In this document: in pieces, positions 51,388 to 60,949 of the stretch
How positions within the stretch are numbered: position 1 is the first letter of the stretch
Layout: each line of letters starts with the position of its first letter
Source of the DNA: JAYZQT01 sp036136335
GTDB lineage: Bacteria; Pseudomonadota; Alphaproteobacteria; MPNO01; UBA830
DNA length: 64,000 nt
Assembly: GCA_036136335.1 (NCBI GenBank)
Contig: JAYZQT010000006.1
Span: forward strand, 134,964 to 198,963
Direction: 5' to 3'
Notes under the pieces: generated by a model
The model's input: only the letters and a program-made list of their open reading frames with translations
The model's database searches: none
What the model was told of the DNA's origin: nothing
Made by a program: the position numbers and the translations under genes

Positions 51388-53445
51388 ATGGGATCGGTTA
51401 GGATCGGGATTGATATTGGAGGGACCTTTACGGACATCGTGGTCCTAGAGGAAAATTCCGGTGCGTTAACCATCGCCAAAGTAAGCAGTAGCCGCGAAAA
51501 CCCCGCGGCCGCCCTCCTGGATGCAATCGATCGTGGGCTCGAACGTGCAAGTGTCAATCCAACCGATGTCAGCCTAGTAGTTCACGGAACGACGATCGTT
51601 ACAAATGCAATCCTCGAGAACAAGCTTCCAAAGACATCGCTTCTTACTACGGAGGGATTTATAGACATTCTCGAAATCGGACGGCATTTCCGACCAGACA
51701 TGTACGACCTGCAACAGAACAAACCTGAGCCCCTGGTCCCGCGAAACAGACGGTTCGGTGTTAAAGAGAGAACAGACGCGAAAGGCAACGTTCTTCTCAA
51801 GGCTATCCCAGCGGATCTGATGAGTTCGCTTCGGGAGATCGAAAGGAACGGATCCCAAGCTGTAGCCATCTGCTTTCTAAATGCTTTCGCCAACTCCGAG
51901 AATGAAGAGACGATTGAGGCCCTCGTGGCACAACACCTGCCAAACCTCAGCATATCATCCTCATTTCAAGTCTGCCGCGAAATTCGCGAATATGAGCGCA
52001 CTAGCACCGTTGTTTTGAACGCAGCGGCGAAACCCCTGATAGAAGACTATCTTGGCCAGATCGGGCCACGAGTTCGACGACGCCTGCCAAGCGCCAGTAT
52101 CCTGCTGATGCAGTCCAGCGGAGGCTCGTTGACAATCGATGCAGCCTGCTCCTATCCGGCTCGGATGATTACCTCTGGTCCAGCTGGCGGGGCACTTGCT
52201 GTCCAACGTCTCAGCAAACAGGTCCGAGGCCAAACTCTCCTGGGGTTCGACATGGGCGGTACCAGCACAGACATATCATTAATTGATAAAGGAAATCTTC
52301 AAATGACGATGGAGGGCAGTATTTGTCAACTGCCTGTCCTCCTGCCCATGATAGAGATCAACACTATTGGCGCAGGCGCAGGCAGTATTGCCTGGCTGGA
52401 CACAGCCAAGGGGCTTCACGTGGGGCCACAAAGTGCCGGAGCCGAGCCGGGACCCGTCGCCTACGACAAGGGCGGTACCGAGCCAACAGTGACCGATGCC
52501 AATTTCATTCTCGGTCGTCTCGATGCTGACCGTTTTGCTGACGCAGGTCTATTACTAAACCTGAGTGCCGCGCGCCGCGTTCTCGAGAAAAGGATTGCTG
52601 CTCCCCTTGGGATGTCAGTGGAACAAGCTGCTGCGGGAATCCTTCGCATTGCCAATGCAAATATGGAACGCGCATTGCGGTTAAGTTCTGCAGAAAAAGG
52701 GTATGACCCTCGGGAAATTTCGCTAGTCGCTTTTGGTGGTGCGGGTCCAATGCACGCGGCCGCGCTAGCGCGGGAAACTGGAATTGGCACTGTTGTTGTT
52801 CCGGCCCATCCGGGGGTTTTCTCCAGCCTGGGACTAGTGCTGTCAGACATTCGCCACGACTTCGCCCAGACCCGCGTCCTTCGGGTTTCGGCAATTGCCC
52901 CAGATGAAATCAGTGTGATATTCCACGACCTAGAACAAAAGGCGACGGCGGCGCTGGAAGCTGACGGCGTCCCGGATGATCACCGCGCGTTCCATCGCAG
53001 TGCCGATCTCCGTTACCTAGGTCAAGCTTTTGAAGTAAATGTCCCGGTACCTGATGGGCCGATCAGCGTTGAAACCATCTCCCAGACGCTTGACCTTTTT
53101 ACCGAACGGCATCTCCAACTTTTTGCCCATAAAAACCCCGGTCGGGATATCGAGTTTGTTAGCTTCCGGCTGGCTGCGATTGGCGTAATGAATACACCGC
53201 CAGTAACTCTAGATAAGACAACCCGCGCAGGATCGACACCAAAAGAGTACCGTCCGGTTTATTTTGATGAGTCAAAGGATTTTTTGAAAACCGCAATTTA
53301 TGACCGGTCCGTGCTGACGCCTGGAAGCAAGTTCGAAGGGCCAGCAATCATTGAGCAAATTGATTCCACGACCGTGGTTCACCCCGGACAATCCGTCCAA
53401 ACCGATCAGTTTGGCAATCTTCTTATTTCGACGAGAACAAATTAA
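51388..53445 (+). CDS. Hydantoinase A/oxoprolinase family protein, second complete copy
   Basis: A 685-residue HyuA-type ATPase subunit. The N-terminal motif is IGIDIGGTFTDIVVLEE, followed by HGTTIVTNAILENK; the middle has FDMGGTSTDISLI and GAGAGSIAWLDTA. It is distinct from the copy at 33-35 kb. The start is ATG 51388, which fits the family N-terminus, though the upstream ribosome site is weak (CGGAC). The stop shares a base with the HyuB start (TAATG). Downstream enolase-superfamily, LLM and ligase genes suggest a full pathway for one compound. Confidence 0.93.
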   Translation: MGSVRIGIDIGGTFTDIVVLEENSGALTIAKVSSSRENPAAALLDAIDRGLERASVNPTDVSLVVHGTTIVTNAILENKLPKTSLLTTEGFIDILEIGRHFRPDMYDLQQNKPEPLVPRNRRFGVKERTDAKGNVLLKAIPADLMSSLREIERNGSQAVAICFLNAFANSENEETIEALVAQHLPNLSISSSFQVCREIREYERTSTVVLNAAAKPLIEDYLGQIGPRVRRRLPSASILLMQSSGGSLTIDAACSYPARMITSGPAGGALAVQRLSKQVRGQTLLGFDMGGTSTDISLIDKGNLQMTMEGSICQLPVLLPMIEINTIGAGAGSIAWLDTAKGLHVGPQSAGAEPGPVAYDKGGTEPTVTDANFILGRLDADRFADAGLLLNLSAARRVLEKRIAAPLGMSVEQAAAGILRIANANMERALRLSSAEKGYDPREISLVAFGGAGPMHAAALARETGIGTVVVPAHPGVFSSLGLVLSDIRHDFAQTRVLRVSAIAPDEISVIFHDLEQKATAALEADGVPDDHRAFHRSADLRYLGQAFEVNVPVPDGPISVETISQTLDLFTERHLQLFAHKNPGRDIEFVSFRLAAIGVMNTPPVTLDKTTRAGSTPKEYRPVYFDESKDFLKTAIYDRSVLTPGSKFEGPAIIEQIDSTTVVHPGQSVQTDQFGNLLISTRTN

Positions 53446-55124
53446 TGCGGGTGGACGCAATTACCTTCGGCGTGGTGAACAAGGCGTTGATTGGCGTTGC
53501 TGAACAGATGGCCGCAACGATAGAACGAACATCCTATTCGACGGTCATTCGTGAGATGCTGGATTATTCTACCGCGGTGTTCGACGGCGGCGGCCGCATC
53601 ATTGCCCAATCCTGCCGAATTCCCATCCATCTGAATTCCATGTCGCGTTCTTTGCGAACAACGCTAGATGATGTAATCCCGATCGCGGATTGGCATCCAG
53701 GCGACATCGTGGTCACCAATGATCCATATCTTGGTGGACAACATCTACCGGATATCCAGACGTTCAAGCCGGTGTTTTTAGATGACGATTTGGTCGCAAT
53801 CTGTGGCACGCTGGGACACCATTTAGACGTCGGTGGGATGCGTCCCGGAAGCTATGCTGGTGACGCAGTTGAGATATACCAAGAAGGCCTCCGAATTCCA
53901 CCAATCAAACTGTTTGAAAATGGGCAATTAAACGAAAGAATTTTCGCGCTAATTGCCGCTAATATTCGACAGCCAGAACTGACAACCGGCGATTTACGTG
54001 CTCAGACCGCGGCACTTGAGATTGGAGAGCGGGGGATAATTGACCTTATTGAACGTTACGGCGTGGGAACGTTGAAGGATTGTATGCGTGATGCCCTAGA
54101 TATTTCGGAGACGAGGCTCCGAGAGAAGATTCGTGCCCTACCGGATGGAAGCTACCGGGGTGAGTACCAAGTTGATGATGATGGCATCGTCGATGAAAAG
54201 ATAAATATCGTAACGACGCTAACGGTCGATGGAGATTCGGTTCACGTTGATTTTACCGGCACCGACATTCAGCGCCGGGCGCCAATTAACGCAACAATAT
54301 CGTCATGCGAATCCGCAACGTATTTTACCATTCTTTCAATTCTGGATGCGAGCATACCGCCGAATTTTGGTGTCTATAAGCCGATAACAATTGTGGCTCC
54401 CGAAGGTACGGTAGTTAATGCACTTCCTCCCGCTCCCGTTGTTGGCCGCAATGCAATTACCCATACAATCGTCAACGCCTTAATGATTGCTCTATCCAAA
54501 ATTGTTCCCGACCGGATAACCGCAGCGTATTACGGTATGTCAAATGTCTATATCCTGTCTGGCGAAGGAAGCGGTGAGGTTCCGGGTTGGATCCTTTTTG
54601 ACATCGAGGTCGGAGGGGGTGGTGCCCGGCATGACAAAGATGGGCTCGATTGTTACTCCCAAGGTATCCATAATTTACGAAATACACCCATTGAGATGAT
54701 CGAACTAACCTATCCTCTGCTTTTCACTCGGTATGAGTTTTTGCCGGACAGTGGCGGGGCGGGACGACACCGTGGCGGTCTGGGAGTACGGCGCGATATA
54801 AAGTTTCTCGATAATGCGGGTGCATTGGAAACACAGTTTGACAAGTTCAAGGTTGCCCCTTTTGGATTGTTTGGCGGAAAACCAGGGGCAACGGGTGAAC
54901 TTGTACTCAACCCTGATAGCCCAAACGCCCGGAACCTGAAATCTAAAACCATGGGGCAGAAGCTTGAACAGGAAGACGTAATCAGTATCCGGACACAGGG
55001 TGGCGGTGGTTATGGTCCCGTCAAAGAACGAGACACTGCCGCGATCCGCCGTGATGTCGTGGAAGGAAAGGTGACCGGGGACGCGGCACGCTCCGAATAC
55101 GGCTGGGAAGGAGAGAAGAATTGA
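53445..55124 (+). CDS. Hydantoinase B/oxoprolinase family protein, second complete copy
   Basis: A 559-residue HyuB-type subunit partnering the HyuA gene it overlaps by one base. Recognisable segments: DYSTAVFDGGGRIIAQSC near residue 40, HPGDIVVTNDPYLGGQHLPD near 83, GRHRGGLGVRRDI near 440 and the glycine-rich end TQGGGGYGP. The product again should be a soluble heteromeric ATP-dependent amidase or carboxylase. Its stop overlaps the TTG of the enolase-family gene (TTGA). Confidence 0.93.
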   Translation: MRVDAITFGVVNKALIGVAEQMAATIERTSYSTVIREMLDYSTAVFDGGGRIIAQSCRIPIHLNSMSRSLRTTLDDVIPIADWHPGDIVVTNDPYLGGQHLPDIQTFKPVFLDDDLVAICGTLGHHLDVGGMRPGSYAGDAVEIYQEGLRIPPIKLFENGQLNERIFALIAANIRQPELTTGDLRAQTAALEIGERGIIDLIERYGVGTLKDCMRDALDISETRLREKIRALPDGSYRGEYQVDDDGIVDEKINIVTTLTVDGDSVHVDFTGTDIQRRAPINATISSCESATYFTILSILDASIPPNFGVYKPITIVAPEGTVVNALPPAPVVGRNAITHTIVNALMIALSKIVPDRITAAYYGMSNVYILSGEGSGEVPGWILFDIEVGGGGARHDKDGLDCYSQGIHNLRNTPIEMIELTYPLLFTRYEFLPDSGGAGRHRGGLGVRRDIKFLDNAGALETQFDKFKVAPFGLFGGKPGATGELVLNPDSPNARNLKSKTMGQKLEQEDVISIRTQGGGGYGPVKERDTAAIRRDVVEGKVTGDAARSEYGWEGEKN

Positions 55125-56302
55125 AAATCATCCGTGCCGAGGTCCTCGTGGTAAAACTTCCCAGGAGTTCATCCTACACCTGGCGCTCGCTTCAGGTGCC
55201 CATCGGCGAAATGACCCTTCTTCGGCTGGAGACGGATACGGGACTTGTAGGCTTGGGTGAAGCACCTGCGATTATGAGTTGGGGCGGTGAGCATGGGCGG
55301 TATTTCGGCGAAGATTCCGAGACTATCTCCTACGTCATGCGGCGATATTTCTGGCCCGTTCTTCTCAATTCCGATCCGCTCGATTCAACGCCATTGCTGA
55401 GCCGCCTGAATGCCGAGGTGCGGGGCCATGTCTACGCGAAAGCCATGTTGGAATGCGCGCTCCTCGACATCGTCGGAAAAGCGCTCGGCGTGCCCGTGTA
55501 TCAATTATTAGGCGGCGCGAGCAGACGCTCAATCCCTGTTTGTCATTCGGTCGGAATCACCTCGCCAGAGGATGCAGCCAACATTGCCCTTCGCGCGATC
55601 AACGAAGGTATCCAGCATTTACAGGTCAAGGTTCCCGGCGAGCCCGCCGACGATTTGAAAATTATGAGTTCAATCCGCCAGGCGATCGGAGACGATCCGA
55701 AAATCTATCCTGATGTCAACCGTGGATATGGGGATGCGAAGACTGCGATCGCCAGTACCAACGCGATGAAGGAAGAGGCAGACATCGCCGGAATTGAACA
55801 ACCTGTAGAAGGGCGTGATTTAATGGCTCGGGTCACCGACGCAATCGACATACCAGTGATAATTGATGAAGGATGCTGGTCACCGTATGATGCCTATGAG
55901 GTAGCGCGGGACCGGTTGGCTGACATAATCTCAATATATTTTACCAAAGCGGGCGGTCTTCAACGGGCAGTGCAAATCGGTGTAATTGCCAACGCTGCTG
56001 GCCTGCCAGTGAACGTGAATGGCTCGCTTGAAGGCGGAGTCGGAAACGCCGCGAACCTGCATCTATGCGCCGCTTTGGAGGGAACTGTCCTCCCCGCCGT
56101 AATTCCGGTTACCACGCTAGAAGGCCGCGAGCAAAACAAGTTCGGAGGCGTATTCTATAACGATGACGTCATCACCGAACCGTTTTTCTACGGCGACGGC
56201 ATGCTAGACGTCCCTGACGGTCCGGGGCTTGGCGTCGAACTAAATCCCGAAAAACTCGAAAAATATTTGATCAATAAAGTCGAGATGAACCAAAGCACAT
56301 AA
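55121..56302 (+). CDS. Mandelate racemase/muconate-lactonizing enzyme family protein
   Basis: A 393-residue enolase-superfamily enzyme. The capping domain comes first, then a barrel with the acid/base strand reading LQVKVPG; the usual K-x-K appears as Q-V-K, keeping the second lysine. Metal-ligand segments are YPDVNRGY, GIEQPVEG and VIIDEGCWS, and the opposite-face lysine is in FTKAGG. This fits the MLE subgroup, which cycloisomerises, racemises or dehydrates acids. The start is TTG 55121, overlapping the HyuB stop, with AAGGAG shortly upstream. It may act on the carboxylic acid released by HyuAB. Confidence 0.9.
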   Translation: MKIIRAEVLVVKLPRSSSYTWRSLQVPIGEMTLLRLETDTGLVGLGEAPAIMSWGGEHGRYFGEDSETISYVMRRYFWPVLLNSDPLDSTPLLSRLNAEVRGHVYAKAMLECALLDIVGKALGVPVYQLLGGASRRSIPVCHSVGITSPEDAANIALRAINEGIQHLQVKVPGEPADDLKIMSSIRQAIGDDPKIYPDVNRGYGDAKTAIASTNAMKEEADIAGIEQPVEGRDLMARVTDAIDIPVIIDEGCWSPYDAYEVARDRLADIISIYFTKAGGLQRAVQIGVIANAAGLPVNVNGSLEGGVGNAANLHLCAALEGTVLPAVIPVTTLEGREQNKFGGVFYNDDVITEPFFYGDGMLDVPDGPGLGVELNPEKLEKYLINKVEMNQST

Positions 56303-56376
56303 AAGTTAGTGCGGTGTTCGGAGGCATAGGAATCACATGTCTCCAGTTATATTCGACGGGAACAGGGGAATAAATA

Positions 56377-57315
56377 ATGAACGCAAAGTTTGGAATCAGC
56401 TGTGGTGGAGATTTCTGGAACGACGATGAAATCCAAGCCGTCGAGAAATACGGATATGATTCGTTCTGGACCGGTGAGCATATCGTTTATCATCGGCCAA
56501 TCATGGATGCAGTCACGGTGCTTACTCGAGCCGCAGCAATTACTTCGCGGATCAAGATAGGACCCGCCACACTCATTCTTCCACTACGCCATCCCACAAT
56601 CATCGCCAAGGAGTTCGGGAGTTTGGATGTCATGTCCGGTGGGCGGGTCCTGCTCACGGTCGGAGTTGGTGGAGACTATCCACGTGAGTTCGCAGCATGC
56701 GGTATTCCGATGAAGGAGCGCGGTCAGCGGACCCAGGAAGCCATCGAGATCATGAAAAAATACTGGGCCGGTGGCCGGTTTGATTATGACGGCAAGATTT
56801 TCAAACTGAATGATGTGGACATGCTGCCCGAGCCGGTCACGCCGGGGGGACCGCCGATCTGGGTATCCGGCCGACAGACTGCGCCGATGCGCCGAGCAGC
56901 AACCATAGGAGATGGGTGGCATCCCTACATGTACACCCCCGTCCGCTGCCGCGAATCTTTTAATAAAGTAAAACAGTTCGCCGACGAGGCCGGGCGTGAA
57001 CTACCCGAAGATTTCATATTCGCCTGTTTTATCTATGTCAGCCTGGATGACGAAGAACAATTTGCGCGGGACCGGGCCGTCGCAGAAATGACTTACCGCT
57101 ACGAACAGGATTTTTCTGTATTGGTGGACAAATACTGCGCATACGGGCCACCTAATAAGGTAATCGACGATCTGTCTGAATTCATAGCGGCCGGAGCAAA
57201 TTATCTAATTCTAGCCCCCATAATGCCGCCAAACGCCCGCGATGAACACATGGAACGTCTTGCCAGAGAGGTTGTCCCTCATCTTGGAAAAGTCCCGGCC
57301 GGCCGGGTAATTTGA
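56377..57315 (+). CDS. LLM-class flavin/F420-dependent oxidoreductase
   Basis: A 312-residue luciferase-like TIM barrel. Marks are FWTGEHIVYHRPI near residue 30, IKIGPATLILPLRHP near 59 and GRVLLTVGVGGDYPREF near 89. The layout resembles the LLM group with probable F420 or FMN use. ATG 56377 has AGGGGAA 8 nt upstream. It lies 74 nt after the enolase-family gene and 4 nt before the ligase gene, so all five genes from 51388 appear to form an operon. Confidence 0.92.
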   Translation: MNAKFGISCGGDFWNDDEIQAVEKYGYDSFWTGEHIVYHRPIMDAVTVLTRAAAITSRIKIGPATLILPLRHPTIIAKEFGSLDVMSGGRVLLTVGVGGDYPREFAACGIPMKERGQRTQEAIEIMKKYWAGGRFDYDGKIFKLNDVDMLPEPVTPGGPPIWVSGRQTAPMRRAATIGDGWHPYMYTPVRCRESFNKVKQFADEAGRELPEDFIFACFIYVSLDDEEQFARDRAVAEMTYRYEQDFSVLVDKYCAYGPPNKVIDDLSEFIAAGANYLILAPIMPPNARDEHMERLAREVVPHLGKVPAGRVI

Positions 57316-57319
57316 CGTG

Positions 57320-58921
57320 ATGAGTCGTGTTCAAACACTGAGTGAACGCCTATGCCGGGTCGCGGACGCCCACCCCGACAGACATTGTGTCAGCGACAGA
57401 CCCTATGGCCGGTTTACCTACGGTCAAATCGCCGAACAGATAGAACGTGTCGCATTCGGGCTCACCCAACGCGGTATTGGTAAGGGTGATATGGTCATTG
57501 CTCAGCTCCCGAATTGGGTCCCGTTTCTGGTTTTTCATCTCGCGCTTACCCGCATCGGTGCCATCACCGCCCTAATCCCGATTACCTTCCGGGAGCACGA
57601 GGTGAGAAACGCAGTTAAGCTAACTTGTGCAAAGGCGATTATCGTCCCTGCAACGTTTGCGGGACATGATTACAAAGCCATGGCGAGTTCAGTAGGAAAC
57701 TCGCTAAACGTGCCTCTTGAAATTATTCTCGTCTATGGAGGTGAGGGCCAATCCTCGCAATCGGAGCTCAGCTATGAGAACCTTCTGGCAAGCCGACCCG
57801 GCGCAATTGCGGGCATTCCAGTCGGCTTGAATGACCTGACCGCGATCTGCTTCACATCCGGAACGACGGGCGCCTTGAAGGCTGCCATGTTTGACACCCA
57901 GATTTTGCACGCGACAAACCAGGGTCTCCAATCCCGTTATGGCCTGAACGCCGACGACCGTATACTTGGTTGCTCGCCAGTAGGGCACGCCGTCGGTTTC
58001 ACGCATACCCTGCGAATGACAATTACGATCGGCGGCAGTATTGCGCTTCTGGATAGATGGGACGCCGAAGACGCCCTGCGGACAGCACAAGCCGAGGGCA
58101 GTGCATTCATGGCCGGTGCGACACCTTTTCTTATGGATATTGTCTATCATCCTGCACTGAAACAGCATAACCGGTTGCGATCGGTCCGATTGTTTCTTTG
58201 CGGTGGCGCTACGATTCCTCGCCAGTTGATGAAAGATGCCCGGAAAGCTCTTCCCGGGACCTTCACTTCACCTTTGTGGGGTATGACCGAATGTGGCGGA
58301 GTCACAACCTGTCCATTTGATGCCCCTTCCGAAAAACTTTTCACATCGGATGGAGTTCCCTGCGACGGCATGGAGGCGCGCGTGGTTGACGCAGCGGGTC
58401 GTCCCCTAGCATTGGGCCAAGAAGGGGAACTCCAGGTCAGAGGTAAGATGATTACTCACGGTTATTTCGGAGAACCAGAGTTGACCAGGGAAGTTTATCT
58501 CCCGGATGGCTTCTTCCGGACCGGCGATCAGGCACGCATTGACAATGACGGCTACGTTAGGATTACTGGTCGCATCAAGGATCTCATTGTCCGGGGGGGC
58601 GTCAATATTGCGCCAGCTGAAATCGAGCAGATCCTGTTCACACATCCTGCGATTACCAATGCAGCCGTGGTAGGCATGCCGGATCCGCGTCTGGGAGAAC
58701 GGGTCTGCGCCTTTGTGACAACCACCGGGCCGGATTTGCCGGATCTGGAGGACATTACGGATTGGATGAACAGGAACGGCATTTCTAAACAGAAGTGGCC
58801 CGAACGATTAGAGATTGTCAAAAATCTTCCGATGACGTCATCGAAAAAAATTCAGAAATTCCGGCTCCGCCAGATGATAACACAAACGCTTGAAGCCAGA
58901 CCTGCAGACACAGACCCATAG
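57320..58921 (+). CDS. AMP-dependent acyl-CoA synthetase/ligase
   Basis: A 533-residue adenylate-forming ligase. A3 motif CFTSGTTGALKAAMFDTQ, A5 LWGMTECGG, A7/A8 RTGDQARIDNDGYVRITGR and A10 TSSKKIQKF with the catalytic lysine. It probably converts a carboxylic acid from the preceding pathway to its CoA thioester. ATG 57320 follows the LLM stop by 4 nt; a GTG just before is an alternative. It is the last gene of the 51.4-58.9 kb operon. Confidence 0.92.
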   Translation: MSRVQTLSERLCRVADAHPDRHCVSDRPYGRFTYGQIAEQIERVAFGLTQRGIGKGDMVIAQLPNWVPFLVFHLALTRIGAITALIPITFREHEVRNAVKLTCAKAIIVPATFAGHDYKAMASSVGNSLNVPLEIILVYGGEGQSSQSELSYENLLASRPGAIAGIPVGLNDLTAICFTSGTTGALKAAMFDTQILHATNQGLQSRYGLNADDRILGCSPVGHAVGFTHTLRMTITIGGSIALLDRWDAEDALRTAQAEGSAFMAGATPFLMDIVYHPALKQHNRLRSVRLFLCGGATIPRQLMKDARKALPGTFTSPLWGMTECGGVTTCPFDAPSEKLFTSDGVPCDGMEARVVDAAGRPLALGQEGELQVRGKMITHGYFGEPELTREVYLPDGFFRTGDQARIDNDGYVRITGRIKDLIVRGGVNIAPAEIEQILFTHPAITNAAVVGMPDPRLGERVCAFVTTTGPDLPDLEDITDWMNRNGISKQKWPERLEIVKNLPMTSSKKIQKFRLRQMITQTLEARPADTDP

Positions 58922-59463
58922 CTCCGCTGATTACACAAAATCCGAAGGCTGCGCTTAAGGGATGAGGTCCGCTGACTTACCGGCGACCAGGACATAAACG
59001 GGGCCGAAGCATTATTGCGGTATCGATTCCACCGGTCGAGTCAGTCGGCATGGTAACAAGTAGCAACGTCCGACCCGTGCCGCATCCGCTTCGTTAACAC
59101 CTTCTTCCGGAAGCCTCGGATAAAGGTGTTCCATATGTGGTTTTAGCTTGCCGGTGAAATAGCTGCTGTTGGTGGAAAAAGTTTCTCCGCAAGATATTCG
59201 TATCAAAGATAAAAGAAAAATTTGTATTGGCCCCGCCAGTGAAACCCCTGAATTACCCAGTGGCCGACCTGCCCCGCATTGTGTAATTATTCAGAGAAGA
59301 TGTATCGAGAGCCGGGAAAACAGGGCTTCGTCGCCATGCGATCATCTTCCGATGTTTCTGGCTCTTAAATATTTTATAAGTCACATTTTGCCTCATTCTT
59401 GTCCAATTCTCGCCGTAATGGATCAATAGCGTTAAATACTTCACTGGTGGGGCATCTCCTCAG
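58922..59463. other. Gene-free stretch
   Basis: About 540 bases after the ligase gene. The longest frame, minus strand 59012-59206, encodes 64 residues with no family I recognise and no ribosome site; it might be a fragment of a decayed gene. I see no clear terminator hairpin with a T-run directly after 58921. Confidence 0.4.
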
Positions 59464-59730
59464 ATGAGAAAAATCATAAAGTGGGTTTTATTTGGAGGTT
59501 GTATCAGCGCTAGCCTGAATTTTATTTATATTCTTGGCTTGGGCGTTGGCTATTCCACCGAAATCACTGGTCGACTCGTTCACGGGGCATGGGAAGGGGG
59601 CCTCTTCGGTTTAATTCTCAGTCTCATCTATCTTCTGTGTCTCCGCATATGGAGAACCAGGGCATATGGGAGAATGCCAATTTCCAGCATTCAGAAACAT
59701 TGTTCTATTGATCCCGAAACAGTTGGCTGA
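59464..59730 (+). CDS. Small hypothetical membrane protein
   Basis: An 88-residue protein with two likely transmembrane helices (about 5-28 and 42-63), separated by a short loop and followed by a basic tail (RIWRTRAYGR). I do not recognise the family. Codon use and the plausible two-helix topology support a real gene, but there is no strong ribosome site before the ATG. It stands alone, with gene-free stretches on both sides. Confidence 0.5.
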   Translation: MRKIIKWVLFGGCISASLNFIYILGLGVGYSTEITGRLVHGAWEGGLFGLILSLIYLLCLRIWRTRAYGRMPISSIQKHCSIDPETVG

Positions 59731-60164
59731 TAGCAGTTGAAAAGTGTATCCGTGGCGGCTTTGGTCCAATTCGGCGTGGACCGAACGATGCAGTTTCCCT
59801 GATTAAGAAAACAATTCATTGCTCCAAGGCTTGAAGCCAGGCATTCCCGCCCGAAGCAGAATTGACCGGCAAAGCCGCTGGAAGATAAACGGTTTAACAA
59901 AACGCAGGGAATGCGGGGTGCGGCGCGATGCTCATCTGAGAATACTTTTATTTACTGCACCTTTTTCATACACTTGATTAGATACACTCCCTGCCGAACT
60001 GCCCAGCTGATCTGGATGAACTGTACGATACAGGAAGAGACGACACCTCCTACGTGCAGGCCCGATTCAAATGTTTGGTAGGTGGAGGAAAAGCAGAAAA
60101 ACAGCTCCAGCCTTACGAGATCAGTAACTGCTCACCGATAAGCTTTGGGTTTAGTGCCTATGTA
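59731..60164. other. Gene-free stretch
   Basis: About 430 bases between the small membrane protein and the YwqK-type gene. It holds no frame I can support and no recognisable RNA or repeat. Confidence 0.4.
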
Positions 60165-60725
60165 TTATTTAATCTTTTCTCCGTTCTTGAACGTTCCTGT
60201 GACCATGTCCCAGACAGTCCCATCCCTATTAAACCCAACCGAAGGACCTTCTCTAAGCCCGCCCCTTATGGTTCCTGTAGATGCTAACACTCCGTTGCGG
60301 TGGTAGCTGACCCAAAGACCATCTCTCTCCCCGTTCTTGTAGGTTCCTTTCATAAATAATTGCCCATTTTGATAATATCGCTCAAATGAACCATTCATCG
60401 CTTGATCTTTGTAGGTTGTTTTCATCCACAATTGTCCGTTTGAATGGTAGGCAACGTAGGGACCATGCTCAAACCCACCTTTGTATGAGACTTTTTCCCT
60501 TAATTCTCCTCTGGACCAATACCGAACCCAAGGACCTTCTTTTCTACCGTTCATGATTGTTCCAAACCATTCTCCGGTAACTCCCCCCGTGAACGGAACA
60601 TCTTTAAACTTCTTGTAGTACAGACCCTGCGTGACAACCAGGTCATCCATCGTGACCTCCCCACCCATTGAATTTGATGGCAACAGGATGGTCAGTAGGA
60701 GGATGGGTGCGAGCAACCGTTTCAT
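60165..60725 (-). CDS. YwqK/MORN-variant repeat protein, probably secreted
   Basis: A 186-residue protein with an N-terminal signal peptide (hydrophobic run 4-18). After it come about five degenerate MORN-like repeats of the form G-x-W-x-x-Y-x-x-NGQL, such as YHSNGQLWMKTTYKD and YYQNGQLFMKGTYKNGE. Such proteins are often annotated as YwqK-family antitoxins, but no toxin gene is adjacent, so a periplasmic or outer-surface binding role is more plausible. The neighbour on the same strand is a second MORN-repeat protein. Confidence 0.8.
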   Translation of the reverse strand: MKRLLAPILLLTILLPSNSMGGEVTMDDLVVTQGLYYKKFKDVPFTGGVTGEWFGTIMNGRKEGPWVRYWSRGELREKVSYKGGFEHGPYVAYHSNGQLWMKTTYKDQAMNGSFERYYQNGQLFMKGTYKNGERDGLWVSYHRNGVLASTGTIRGGLREGPSVGFNRDGTVWDMVTGTFKNGEKIK

Positions 60726-60949
60726 GACAGAAGTCTAGGACGGATCATCTGGGATAGGTAGATGGAAAAGGAAAATGGATCGAGTGTCTATTCAACACCC
60801 TTTGTATTACCGCGGACACATTAAGGGACAAAATATTAATTTTTTAATCCTTCTGCGACATTCCACTTCAACCACCCTTTCGGAATATCGGTTTGTAATT
60901 TTAAAAACATTTTCAAACCAATATTTGGTTGGGCGTTCCAAGTATTTTT

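Noticed and set aside
59012..59206. 64-residue minus-strand frame after the acyl-CoA ligase
   Set aside because: No ribosome site or family match; could be a relic but evidence is too weak to call.
60165..60725. Toxin-antitoxin system because of the YwqK-family name
   Set aside because: There is a signal peptide and no adjacent toxin gene; the match is only to the MORN-like repeat pattern.
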